DNA of 64,000 nucleotides, taken from the NCBI RefSeq assembly GCF_000314855.2, contig NZ_KB233222.1:1575163-1639162 (forward strand). Reading direction: 5' to 3'. Source of the DNA: Providencia burhodogranariea DSM 19968. GTDB lineage: Bacteria; Pseudomonadota; Gammaproteobacteria; Enterobacterales; Enterobacteriaceae. This document shows positions 39,619-48,537 of this stretch, one piece after another. The position numbers were made by a program, and so were the translations under genes. Each line of letters starts with the position of its first letter. Positions within the stretch are counted from its first letter, which is position 1. The notes beneath the pieces are model-generated. The model saw nothing but the letters and a program-made list of their open reading frames with translations. It did not search any database and was not told where the DNA came from.

Positions 39619-40083
39619 TTAAACACTCGGACGTTTGCGATATAACCATAATCCGGGTAATGACAACCCTATTGATAATGCCCCAACAATAAATGATGCC
39701 TTTAAGAAATTCGTTACCAACGTTTCAAACAACTCTGGCGTATAACCGAAATGAGAAATTTTAACCACAGAAATCATCGCAATATAAGCACTAATACCGG
39801 GAAACATGGGTATTACCGCAGCAACGGTAAATACTTTCGGATGAGCTAGCCATGAGCGTGAACACTTAATCCCTAACGAGCCAACAAGGATAGCAGCAAT
39901 AAAACTTGCCCATTCAATATTTAAACCTAATGTCATTATTGCCATGCGCGAGCCATGACCGATTGCACCAAGTAAAGCGCAATATTTTAGCGCCCTAATT
40001 GGAACATTAAAAACCATTGCAAAGCCGACTGCAGGTATTGCAGCAAGTAACATATCTTCTAAGAGTGCCAATAAGAAACTCAT
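39619..40083 (-). CDS. yjjB: Threonine/serine exporter family protein YjjB
   Basis: A 154-residue membrane protein (about four TM segments) of the ThrE_2 family, the second half of a two-gene ThrE-type exporter. E. coli YjjB (157 aa) with YjjP is reported to export succinate. ATG 40083 was chosen because it overlaps the yjjP stop (ATGA) and matches the family start [10 protein letters not shown]; a longer frame lies inside yjjP. Confidence 0.88.
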   Translation of the reverse strand: MSFLLALLEDMLLAAIPAVGFAMVFNVPIRALKYCALLGAIGHGSRMAIMTLGLNIEWASFIAAILVGSLGIKCSRSWLAHPKVFTVAAVIPMFPGISAYIAMISVVKISHFGYTPELFETLVTNFLKASFIVGALSIGLSLPGLWLYRKRPSV

Positions 40084-40892
40084 GCCCACTCCCTTAGATC
40101 CCAAATCGCCATTGCCAAAACAACACCAATACAAGTTGCTAGTGTTAATAAACTGGCCATCGTCCAACGAGCTAACCCTGTATTAACATGTCCTTTAAAC
40201 ATGTCTGCGATGGCATTAATCAACGGAAATCCTGGCACGAGTAACAGTACACTGGCCGCCATTGAGATACTTGCCGTTGGCGCAAAATAGGGAATTTTCA
40301 GAAGCAGTCCCGAAACTGATGTCGCAATAAAAGCAGTAATGCAAAAATTAATTAAGGGATTAATTTGCCGAGAAGTAAGAACTTGACGAAAGTACATCGC
40401 GAAACCACTGGCAATAAAAGTCACTAATGCACCATCCCATCCCCCATCATTTAATTTACTAAAACAACCACAGGATAAGGCAACCATTAACACCATTAGC
40501 CAACGTGGATAACGTAATGGTTTTATCGACGAAATCTTTTTTTGTAATTGTTTATAGTCTAATAAATGATGTTCAACCAATATAATCGCATGCTGGACTT
40601 CTGTGACCACATGCATATTAATTCCACGGTCAATAATACGTCGAGTTGATGTTAAGCAATGCCCATCAATAATAGTGGTCAGAACTAACGAATTCGATGA
40701 TATCGCACTTTCTACCTGATGCGCTCCAAGCGCAATTCCTAGACGAGTCGTCAATTGCTCAGCAAGCATACTTTCTGCGCCATGCTGTAGTAATAAAAGG
40801 CCACATTCAATACATAGTCGTGTGATTTCTCGTTGACCATCAAAAGCTACATTATTGATACTCGATAGCTCCTCTATTGCACTTCCTTTCAT
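40080..40892 (-). CDS. yjjP: Threonine/serine exporter family protein YjjP
   Basis: A 270-residue ThrE_1 family protein with a soluble N-terminal domain (about 1-125, [19 protein letters not shown]) and about five TM segments afterwards. E. coli YjjP is 256 aa. It forms a two-component exporter with YjjB, and the 4-nt ATGA overlap indicates coupled translation. Confidence 0.88.
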   Translation of the reverse strand: MKGSAIEELSSINNVAFDGQREITRLCIECGLLLLQHGAESMLAEQLTTRLGIALGAHQVESAISSNSLVLTTIIDGHCLTSTRRIIDRGINMHVVTEVQHAIILVEHHLLDYKQLQKKISSIKPLRYPRWLMVLMVALSCGCFSKLNDGGWDGALVTFIASGFAMYFRQVLTSRQINPLINFCITAFIATSVSGLLLKIPYFAPTASISMAASVLLLVPGFPLINAIADMFKGHVNTGLARWTMASLLTLATCIGVVLAMAIWDLREWA

Positions 40893-41221
40893 TTATCTTC
40901 CTCTCGAATAGGCTCGTTACTTTTCATGATAAGATTAACTGTGTAAAACTGACTAACCCAATCACTATATTTACCTGAAGTCATCTAGCTTATCATCGAA
41001 ATATGGCTAGGTTACAAGCCTACATGTATTTTGAATAATGGTATGGGGATATTCTCACAATCTTTCAAATCATTGTTTAAACGTGTTAATCTTTGACAAT
41101 ATCATAAAGCAGAATTATAGCGTGAATTATGACCTCTTTCAGGTGAAAGCATAATTAGTCATTATAAGTACCCTTTTTTATGGTAATAGTAGCTAAACTG
41201 ATAGTTAAATAAATCACAATG
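40893..41221. other. yjjP upstream intergenic region
   Basis: Contains the presumed yjjP promoter and no gene; the MITE-like element follows. Confidence 0.4.
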
Positions 41222-41498
41222 CTAGGGCTGTTTATCTTTTACGGTCAATTTTTATTCGAATTACAGGTCTTTAGTTAAGACAAAAAGAAGCAAGGCGAGT
41301 GGCTCGCCACCTAGTGAACTAGGCAAGAGTCGCTCAACACAGCGAAAAATCACGTTTAATCGAACCAAAAGAACTCTTTTATTTACAATTTAGATTTACA
41401 GTGACTTCTTAATTACTTTTATACTCAGCATGATGAATTACTATTATTTTCGTCATTTAACATAGTGAAAATAAGCAGCAAAGATCAATAGCTCCTAG
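41222..41498 (+). repeat. CTAGGG MITE-like element, copy 3 (full length)
   Basis: A 277-bp element with terminal inverted repeats. The left end is CTAGGGCTGTTTATCTTTT; the right end read in reverse is CTAGGAGCTATTGATCTTTG. The interior has the CGGTCAATTTTTATTCGAAT block and an imperfect palindrome centred on CCTAGTGAACTAGG (41310-41323). It ends 12 nt before the tetR start codon, so it lies at the promoter/ribosome site of that gene. No reading frame codes for a transposase. Confidence 0.75.
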
Positions 41499-41510
41499 GA
41501 TACACATTTT

Positions 41511-42143
41511 ATGAATAGCCCTTTTCCTGCTAAAACCCCTAAAGGACAGCGTCGTAATAAAGCCTTAATCAGCGCTGCCTCTGAGATTTTTATTCAATAT
41601 GGGTTTGAAGGTACAACACTCGATATGGTCATTGAACGTGCAGGAGGATCTCGTTCAACGCTATATAAAAATTTTGGAGGTAAAGAAGGGTTATTTGCTG
41701 CAGTAGTTGAATCAATGATAGAGGATATATTCACAGATGAAGATAATGACCTCCTCTCACATCATACAATTGAATCTATTTTATCGTTTTATGGTGCTCG
41801 GTTCTTAATCAACGTACTCAAACCGCAATCAATTGGCTTATATCGATTGATCCTCGGCGAACATAACCGCTTCCCTGACATTACTCATACCTTTTTCGAA
41901 CAAGGACCCGTTCGTAGTTATCGACGCTTAACACAAAAGCTCATCGAGCTTCCTGAAGTAAAGGTTGAAGAGAAAAAATTACTGAGCATTTGCTGTCGAT
42001 TTTTAGAAATGTTAAAGGCAGATGTATTTATTACCACGTTTTGCGTGCCAGACTTTAAACCTAGCGATGAGTTTATTACACAGCAAATTGAACTCTCTGT
42101 AGATATCATCGCCAGTTATATTCGTAACATGAGTCAAACATAA
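41511..42143 (+). CDS. TetR/AcrR family regulator
   Basis: A 210-residue TetR-family repressor with an N-terminal helix-turn-helix (about 12-58, YGFEGTTLDMVIERAGGSRSTLYKNFGGKEGLF) and an AefR-like C-terminal ligand domain. The MITE-like element ends 12 nt upstream, and the nearest ribosome-site-like sequence (TAGGA) belongs to its terminus. It converges on the gene at 42147-42551 with a 3-bp gap. A very long palindrome upstream of that gene is the probable operator. Confidence 0.88.
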   Translation: MNSPFPAKTPKGQRRNKALISAASEIFIQYGFEGTTLDMVIERAGGSRSTLYKNFGGKEGLFAAVVESMIEDIFTDEDNDLLSHHTIESILSFYGARFLINVLKPQSIGLYRLILGEHNRFPDITHTFFEQGPVRSYRRLTQKLIELPEVKVEEKKLLSICCRFLEMLKADVFITTFCVPDFKPSDEFITQQIELSVDIIASYIRNMSQT

Positions 42144-42146
42144 TCT

Positions 42147-42551
42147 TTAGGCAACTAATGCCGCAGCACGTGCTTTCGCTGCGGTTGCATCAATTTCAAT
42201 AAGCACTTCCGGACCATACAAATTTGAAATCAGAGGAGCCATTCGTTCCATTTCTTCTTTGTCACTCCCATCTGGCTGTAAAGTCACTACCATAGCACGA
42301 CAATATTCGACCATAGGGCTTTTAGCTCCTTTTAGCCAACGACGAACATATTTCATTGCGTCCATCTTTTCTTGAGTAGGTTTTTCTGACGATTGTTTAA
42401 TTGATGGATAAACCAACACAAATTGCGCTCTTCTTGCCAATAATAAATCCATCTCTTCTAACCATAAACGTGTTTCATCCATTGTGGAAGGAAATGAATT
42501 TAATACACATACAGGCCATTCATCGGTATTAATTATTATCTTATTTGACAT
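42147..42551 (-). CDS. Hypothetical protein, probable TetR target
   Basis: A 134-residue soluble protein I do not recognise. It starts IIINTDEWPVCVLNSFPSTMDETRLWLEEMD and resembles proteins with an alpha/beta fold of the SpoIIAA/STAS size class, though I cannot confirm a family. No signal or membrane segment. It converges on tetR, and a 48-bp near-perfect palindrome covers its promoter, so it is likely the controlled gene. Confidence 0.7.
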   Translation of the reverse strand: MSNKIIINTDEWPVCVLNSFPSTMDETRLWLEEMDLLLARRAQFVLVYPSIKQSSEKPTQEKMDAMKYVRRWLKGAKSPMVEYCRAMVVTLQPDGSDKEEMERMAPLISNLYGPEVLIEIDATAAKARAAALVA

Positions 42552-42562
42552 GATCTGTTTCC

Positions 42563-42610
42563 TTATATAACTAAAAAGTGTACTTGAATGTACATTTTTT
42601 AGTTATATAA
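42563..42610. promoter_or_regulatory. 48-bp palindromic operator
   Basis: Two 21-nt arms (42563-42583 and 42590-42610) are reverse complements except for one position, separated by TTGAAT. The core is TGTAC-6 nt-GTACA flanked by A/T runs. It lies 12-59 nt before the start codon of the 134-aa gene, where a promoter is expected, and is symmetrical as TetR-family operators are. Its length exceeds a typical single dimer site. Confidence 0.65.
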
Positions 42611-42804
42611 AGTCAAGAATAATTCTCATTTATGATTATGCAATTTATGCTATTATCAATACCCATGAAAGCAATAAGTTCAGATTATTCCTAATGTAGT
42701 GAAAAATAAGCTACGAAAGAAAAGATTGATCAACGTGGATGATGTGTTTTTTAAAATGGAATGTTATTCTCGCACTATCGTAACGTTAAAAAAGCGAATA
42801 AATT

Positions 42805-43098
42805 ATGAAAAAGATTCTTCCAGTTGTTTTCGGGATGTTTGCTGCATTAACTGCATTTGGCGCGAATGCAGGAAAGAATTGTGATACTTATTTTCAAGAA
42901 ATGAATGTACTAGTTAAGCAAGCAGAAGAACAATACAAAAGTGAACCTGATGCTAAAGAAAGAATTGCTGAAATGAAACAGCAATTAGAAGAGGCTAAAA
43001 AAGCACTCGCTAGTTACCCTGAAGATGCCCAAGAACAAGCTTGTGAGCAAGGCATTCAAGCTATTAAAGTTGCAAAAGAAGCTGTCGAAGGTAAATAA
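42805..43098 (+). CDS. DUF5339 periplasmic helical protein
   Basis: A 97-residue secreted protein with a signal peptide (about 1-22, ending FGANA), one Cys near each end of the mature protein (Cys25 and Cys84) and a charged helical interior. It fits the DUF5339 family. No function is known. The two Cys residues could form a disulfide pinning two helices. Confidence 0.75.
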   Translation: MKKILPVVFGMFAALTAFGANAGKNCDTYFQEMNVLVKQAEEQYKSEPDAKERIAEMKQQLEEAKKALASYPEDAQEQACEQGIQAIKVAKEAVEGK

Positions 43099-43168
43099 CC
43101 CTTACATCCTTACAAAATACGTGTTTATACTTAAATCAATCTGAGTTACTTGTAAGTGAAAAAATTAT

Positions 43169-43199
43169 CCCGAGGAACATATAAGTTATGTAACTCGGG
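43169..43199 (+). terminator. Hairpin after DUF5339 gene
   Basis: CCCGAG at 43169-43174 and CTCGGG at 43194-43199 form the base of a stem, with a partly paired A/T-rich loop and no strong U-run. Confidence 0.4.
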
Positions 43200-43642
43200 G
43201 TATTGCTTGATTTTAAGATATTTAAAAATTCATGAAGTAACTTCAAGTATAACGGATATACTCGCCCTCATCCCCCTGCCTATAGTTAATATTAACCCTT
43301 GATTCTTAATCAAAGAATTTCAGCATATAATAATTATATATCTCGAAATCAATAACCAAGAAATAAGTATAATTACTATAACTTAAAACGAATTGAATTT
43401 TCCTGAGTATATTAAATTAAATATAGCGATAATAGATTATATTAAAAAACACATACAATTTAATATATAACCAGAGAAGATAATCAATGACCATCTTAAA
43501 TTATTTATGATAGTTAACAATTTTTATTTAAACGTTTAATTAAAATCAAGCTAGCAAACAACATATTATTAATACGGTATTCAATTGAGTAATTCATCTT
43601 ACATTTCAAAAAGCCAGCAAATGCTGACCTTTTGAAAAAACG
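43200..43642. other. AT-rich intergenic region
   Basis: About 440 bp, very AT-rich, no gene seen. Confidence 0.45.
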
Positions 43643-44080
43643 TTACCTAACAACCAAAACCGATATTTTGGCATAAGATACGATACCAGAAGCATTTGAC
43701 CCTAATAAATGCGTTGAAATACTTGGGTTACGTGAACCTATCACAATCAAGTCAGCACCAATCTCTTCAGCCTCTTCCAAAACTTTATCTCTCGGTGAAC
43801 CAATTTCAACTTTGAATGAAATATCCTCAGCTGGATAATCAATTTTAGCAATAATTTCTTTTAATTGATCTTCAGAACGTTCAATCGCCTTTTTTGCAAA
43901 AGAGGATAATAGATCATAATGGTAGCTGTAACTCATTGAAAACCTTGAGACATCAGGAACCGAGTGGAAAAGATGTATTTTTGCACCCGTTATTTTTGCC
44001 AAATAAACGGCATGCTTTAATGCATTATCAGTCAAAATATCTTCTGAAATATCCACGGGAACTAAAATTTTGTTATACAT
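43643..44080 (-). CDS. Universal stress protein, UspF/G type
   Basis: A 145-residue UspA-family protein of the UspF/UspG (ATP-binding) class. The N-terminal ILVPVD strand and the C-terminal GSRNPSISTHLLGSNASGIVSY (the G-x2-G-type phosphate-binding loop) are present. It is a paralogue of the gene at 44937-45365, with which it shares SPRDKV and the C-terminus. A small membrane-protein gene lies between them. Confidence 0.9.
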   Translation of the reverse strand: MYNKILVPVDISEDILTDNALKHAVYLAKITGAKIHLFHSVPDVSRFSMSYSYHYDLLSSFAKKAIERSEDQLKEIIAKIDYPAEDISFKVEIGSPRDKVLEEAEEIGADLIVIGSRNPSISTHLLGSNASGIVSYAKISVLVVR

Positions 44081-44273
44081 ATGATGCCCTCACTAGTTAA
44101 TCATTCCGTTATTATCAGCCTGCCTAAAAGGTTGTATCACAGCAATCTGATAGGTTGGACACGCTTGTGAATCTTTGTCGTTATAATTCTCTAAAAGTAT
44201 AGTATCAATAAAACAAACTTGCAGTGAACCGCCTCGTTATTTGTTAAGAATTCGTCACAGTTTTATCAATATA

Positions 44274-44612
44274 TTACCCATCTTCTAAGTGCCACTTATG
44301 TAAAATACGATGAATAAATGGCGTAACTATCAATCCAATACTAATAATGAATACACTTTGTAAAAACAAACCATATATCGCAATAAAAAAACGCCCACCC
44401 TGTGTAATAGGTGCAGGCTCTAATGCCTGTCCGCTTAGCATGGATAATGCATTAAGCATTGACTCCATTAACGAATGCCCTTCTATAAAATAAAAACCAA
44501 TGATACCGGGTAATAGCCCAATAAAAAAAACGAATAATGCTAAAAAATAAAAACGTATTACTCTTAATAAGAAATACTCAATTCGAATCACTTCTTTTGA
44601 AAATTTTTCCAT
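44274..44612 (-). CDS. Small membrane protein between two Usp genes
   Basis: A 112-residue membrane protein with two hydrophobic segments (about 14-38 and 70-98) separated by a loop (SMLSGQALEPAP) that could be re-entrant. The arrangement resembles the TM1-pore loop-TM2 layout of K+ channel subunits, but the selectivity-filter signature TVGYG is absent, so I do not claim channel function. ATG 44612 was chosen for its AAGGTGAG ribosome site. It lies between two Usp paralogues on the same strand. Confidence 0.6.
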   Translation of the reverse strand: MEKFSKEVIRIEYFLLRVIRFYFLALFVFFIGLLPGIIGFYFIEGHSLMESMLNALSMLSGQALEPAPITQGGRFFIAIYGLFLQSVFIISIGLIVTPFIHRILHKWHLEDG

Positions 44613-44864
44613 AAATAAGCTCACCTTCCTCATGGAATCAGACTCATTAGGTCAAGCTATACCTTTCATGCTAAGAGATATTACTTTTTGTTGATTGCGC
44701 TTACCGAATTAATCAATTGAAATAAAAGTAATTTATTCATAACAATATATTATATCCCTAAAAAAACTAGCACATATAAATATATTGAAGAAACGGTATT
44801 CGCACCTCATCAATTATCTAATTATGATAGAAAAATAAGATTTTAGAATACATAGTGATAAATA

Positions 44865-44898
44865 AAACTATGTTAGAAATATGCTTCTAACATAGTTT
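44865..44898 (-). terminator. Terminator after uspF/G paralogue 2
   Basis: AAACTATGTTAGAA and TTCTAACATAGTTT form a 14-bp stem with a loop of 6 nt. The position is 38 nt after the usp stop on the minus strand. Confidence 0.8.
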
Positions 44899-44942
44899 GA
44901 TTAACCTGATTAACCTGATTAACCTGATTAACCTGATTAACG
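44898..44942. repeat. Tandem 9-bp repeat at usp stop codon
   Basis: Five tandem copies of TGATTAACC (the last TGATTAACG) straddle the stop codon of the Usp gene. Read on the minus strand each unit carries an in-frame GTTAA stop, so copy-number change would not alter the protein. Confidence 0.85.
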
Positions 44943-45365
44943 AACAACCAGTACCGAGGTCTCTGCGTAACGGACGATCCCAGCAGCAGTTGAGCCCAAA
45001 AGATGAGTCGATATATTTGGACGACGTGAGCCAATAACAATAATATCGGCATTGATATCTTTCGCCGTATTAATGACTTCATCACGGGGTGAACCAAAAG
45101 TGATGGTGTAATTGACATCAGAAAGTGGTAAGTCAATCGAATCCATCAGAATTTGCATGTCTTCTTCTGCTTTGACTGTTGCACGGTCTTTTATTTCCAT
45201 GTAACCAAGAGCATAAGCATTAATGATGGCAGAAGAGATCGGCAGTACATGGATCAAGTGCATTTTAGCACCCGATTGTTTTGCTAAATTAACGGCATGA
45301 CGAACAGCTTTACTTGTCAGTTCATCTTCAGTTAAGTCTATAGGAACCAGAATTGTTTTATACAT
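44937..45365 (-). CDS. Universal stress protein, UspF/G type, paralogue 2
   Basis: A 142-residue UspA-family protein (start MYKTILVPIDLTEDELTS) with the ATP-loop motif GSRRPNISTHLLGSTAAGIVRY. About half its residues are shared with the paralogue at 43643-44080. It ends in the tandem 9-bp repeat and is followed by a terminator, so it may be expressed separately from the downstream pair. Confidence 0.9.
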   Translation of the reverse strand: MYKTILVPIDLTEDELTSKAVRHAVNLAKQSGAKMHLIHVLPISSAIINAYALGYMEIKDRATVKAEEDMQILMDSIDLPLSDVNYTITFGSPRDEVINTAKDINADIIVIGSRRPNISTHLLGSTAAGIVRYAETSVLVVR

Positions 45366-45950
45366 AACCCCTCCTGATAGAAAAATAGAATTTTAAATTA
45401 ACAACAAAATTATAATCCAATATGACCGAATGTCTCTCAGACAACAAGATAAATGAGATCTCCCACGAAAAATTGTCAAATATTATGCTCTTAGTTACAA
45501 AGTTAGTATGTTAAATAGCCTAACATTAAAAATCCCTGTCTATTTTTTCAGCACAAATACTTCAAATAGCATATTTACCTATACTTACTGGCAGTAAGTT
45601 ACACATGGTATGCGCTAATTGGAAAGTTCCCTACTTTCAACTTCAATTGTCAATAAAATAGTTGTATGCATTTGAAGCAATACTCATATCTTAAAAAACA
45701 AAGCCAAAAAATTTTTATTGTTATGAAAATACAGCAAACAAATAATTTAATTAAAATAAAACCACCTTGATGATATTTAATCGCATAAGGATTATTTTTT
45801 GATTTTAAATTAACAAAATAAATGGTTAGCATGGAGGTTAAAATAACGTAACATATCGACTAAGTACTTAAATTAAATTATTGAGTTAAAGATATATTTA
45901 TTGTGCTCATTATTATTCATGAATATCCATTTAAATTAAGAGGATTAACA
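45366..45950. other. AT-rich intergenic region
   Basis: About 585 bp, very AT-rich. A short ACTTACTGGCAGTAAGT palindrome lies at about 45586-45602. No gene was recognised; it must contain promoters for the divergent Usp and oxidase genes. Confidence 0.4.
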
Positions 45951-47558
45951 ATGCCAGATAATTTTCCAGAACATATATGTATTTCAAAAGGACGATTTTC
46001 AAATTGGTCAAGAGGAATTAATATAGATAACATTTGGATATGTTCACCTAAAAATGCAGATGAAATTATAGAGGTTATCAATTGGGCATATTTTTATAAT
46101 TATAAAGTTAAGGCTATGGGAGCCTCTCACAATTGGTCTCCATTAAATATAATGCCTTCCAATGATCATAAAGATAACATTATTTTTATCGATACAAAAA
46201 AACATTTAGTAAATATTTCAATAAATGAAACAGAATCATCAGTAACGGTTACTGCTGAGACTGGAATTACTATGGATTCACTATGTGATTTCTTAGAGAA
46301 AAAAAGCTATGGATTCAATTCAATGCCTGCAGTAGGAGATATAACTCTCGGTGGTGTGCTTGCTATTAATGGTCATGGCACGTCATTACCCTCAATAGGT
46401 GAAAAGCGTATTTCAGGGCAAGTATTCGGTTCATTAAGTAATGCTGTCATATCATTGAAAGCAATCGTATGGAGTGATGTCGATAAATGTTACATATTGC
46501 ATGAGTTCATGCGTAATGATGCGGATATTTCAGTACTTTTGACAAGTATTGGGCGCATTTTTATTGTTGAAGCAACATTACAAGTTATGGCCAATCCTCG
46601 GCTACTTTGTGAAAGTATCTTTAATTTGTCTGTCGATGAACTATTAGGACATGAGTCAAATACCTCACTGTCAAGCTTCGTTAATAAAAGCGGACGAGTA
46701 GAAGTCATATGGTTTCCATTTACAAAAAAACCGTGGTTAAAGGTATGGACAGTAACTCCAACAAAATCATTTTGGGTGAGAGAAGTAACATCACCCTACA
46801 ACTACCCCATCATAAATAACCTCCCAGAAATACTTTCTGACCTAATAGTTAAAATTCAAAATTCACATCCTGAGCTGACACCTCTATTTGGTAAGACACA
46901 ATATGCCATAACATCAACAGCAATAAATATGACACTAACCAATAAAATATGGGGGTGGTCAAAAAATGTTTTACATTACGTTAAATCAGCAACCTTACTG
47001 ATGGCGGCAAATGGTTATGCCATATTAACCAGCAGATGTAATATACAAAATATAGTTCATTTGCTGTCAACAAATCATTCTACCATGCTTAAAAAGTATG
47101 CTGACTTAGGTAAATATCCTATCAATGGTCCAGTAGAGATCCGCATAAGCAGCCTTGACCATTTGTCTGATCTTGATGTTCATGGCAATATAGAACCCGC
47201 ACTCTCAGCATTAAAACCAATCCCTGACAGACCTGATATCGATTGTGCCATCTGGTTTGACGTATTAACTATGTCTGGAACTCGAGGTGCAGAAGAGTTC
47301 TATGCGGAACTTGAAGAATGGATTTATAAGCATCTCAATAATGATACCAGTATCATCCGCGTTGAATGGAGTAAAGGTTGGGGATATACATCATCGGATG
47401 CCTGGGTTAATGACGATGTGATAAAAAATAAAATACCAAATTCTTATATAATAAAAGGGAATGAATGGAATGATAGTATATTGCAATTAAAAAAACTTGA
47501 CCCTCATGGCGTTTTCTCATCTTACTTTATAGAAGGATTACTAAAGCCTAAAATATGA
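45951..47558 (+). CDS. FAD-binding oxidase, cholesterol-oxidase class II type
   Basis: A 535-residue VAO/PCMH-fold flavoprotein. An N-terminal FAD-binding domain (about 25-215) carries the GASHNWSP motif, with His60 the expected covalent FAD attachment; a second motif is GHGTSLPSIGEKR. The C-terminal part matches the cholesterol-oxidase substrate-binding domain family. No signal peptide is visible. ATG 45951 with AAGAGGA was chosen over an ATG at 45903. Members oxidise alcohol groups using O2; the substrate here is unknown and may not be a sterol. It is a lone gene, AT-richer than its neighbours, which suggests acquisition by transfer. Confidence 0.8.
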   Translation: MPDNFPEHICISKGRFSNWSRGINIDNIWICSPKNADEIIEVINWAYFYNYKVKAMGASHNWSPLNIMPSNDHKDNIIFIDTKKHLVNISINETESSVTVTAETGITMDSLCDFLEKKSYGFNSMPAVGDITLGGVLAINGHGTSLPSIGEKRISGQVFGSLSNAVISLKAIVWSDVDKCYILHEFMRNDADISVLLTSIGRIFIVEATLQVMANPRLLCESIFNLSVDELLGHESNTSLSSFVNKSGRVEVIWFPFTKKPWLKVWTVTPTKSFWVREVTSPYNYPIINNLPEILSDLIVKIQNSHPELTPLFGKTQYAITSTAINMTLTNKIWGWSKNVLHYVKSATLLMAANGYAILTSRCNIQNIVHLLSTNHSTMLKKYADLGKYPINGPVEIRISSLDHLSDLDVHGNIEPALSALKPIPDRPDIDCAIWFDVLTMSGTRGAEEFYAELEEWIYKHLNNDTSIIRVEWSKGWGYTSSDAWVNDDVIKNKIPNSYIIKGNEWNDSILQLKKLDPHGVFSSYFIEGLLKPKI

Positions 47559-47986
47559 TCCTGCAAGTAAATTATAGATTTATACAAATTACTTTCAGCA
47601 GATCAGCAGAGATTTTAATTATTAAAAAATATGATTAAAGTGTGAACAAGTTAATTTTAATTTCTCAAGAATCATATCATTAAGAATGACACCAATGATA
47701 TTAATTCACCCATATGCAAATAAATTAAATTTTACATATTTAAATATCTACCTAATTTTCACACTGCAATTTAGCGCATAGAAAATACTGATTAATATAT
47801 TAAGAATCTGATGAATTTATATCAATAAAGTTCTTTTAGAGGGAGGGCCTCACAGGGACTATATAAGCTACTATTGATTAATTATAACGATTATTTGTTC
47901 CTGTCATACTTCAATTTATAGGTTTAACCGGTTTTTGCAGTAAACATCAACTTGAACTATGACAGGTATACAATAGAAGTTGTTTT
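47559..47986. other. Intergenic region with an inverted repeat
   Basis: No gene. CCTGTCATACTTCAA at 47900-47914 and TTGAACTATGACAGG at 47952-47966 are reverse complements over 14 of 15 positions, enclosing about 37 nt. It resembles the ends of short palindromic repeats common in Enterobacterales intergenic regions. Confidence 0.5.
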
Positions 47987-48421
47987 CTACCTAAGCCATG
48001 GGGTAATAGTCAAACCAACAAGCATTCCTTCTGGGCTCAACAAACGAGTTACTGTTTGCCCCCAAGGCTCCTGACGCCCACTGATAAGAACAGTATAACC
48101 TTTATCGATAAAGTCTTGCGTTGCTTTTGTTATATTTGCAACTTCAAATTCAATCCAACTTTGAGGTACAGTGTGTTCAGCTGGCCATATTTCAACGCCA
48201 AAACACGACTGAGCGGCTTGTGATAATGGCCAAAGGGCAAAGTGATTAACGCCATCAAGTTGCTTGTCTTCACAAGTTAAATAATCAGGATTACCTTCCA
48301 TAATCTTTAATGGTAACCCTAATGTATCAAGATAAAAATCGCGGCTAACTAATACGTCTTGTGTTATTGGACCAAAGCCAGCAACAAATAGCACTTCTGA
48401 ATGACTTTGTGGGTCAACCAT
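47987..48421 (-). CDS. VOC family protein (glyoxalase/dioxygenase fold)
   Basis: A 144-residue VOC-superfamily protein, about half the size of a typical two-domain enzyme, with alternating beta segments and a C-terminal LLSPEGMLVGLTITPW. His and Glu residues suitable for metal binding are spread as in the family, but the reaction cannot be deduced. ATG 48421 has AGGG at 9 nt; an ATG three codons upstream lies on the ribosome site itself. Confidence 0.75.
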   Translation of the reverse strand: MVDPQSHSEVLFVAGFGPITQDVLVSRDFYLDTLGLPLKIMEGNPDYLTCEDKQLDGVNHFALWPLSQAAQSCFGVEIWPAEHTVPQSWIEFEVANITKATQDFIDKGYTVLISGRQEPWGQTVTRLLSPEGMLVGLTITPWLR

Positions 48422-48537
48422 TTTAATCATCCCTTTGATATATATTTAATATTAAATATTTTATAAATAAATCATTAACCTTTGTAATAAAAACTAGTTA
48501 CTGGTAATAACTTTCAATTAAGGCATTAATTTCTGCA

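Noticed and set aside
44274-44612. Potassium channel annotation for the two-TM protein
   Set aside because: The selectivity-filter motif is absent.
44873-45136. 87-aa minus-strand frame ending in repeated Asn-Gln-Val
   Set aside because: It is in another frame of the Usp gene and the repeat is the 9-bp tandem array.
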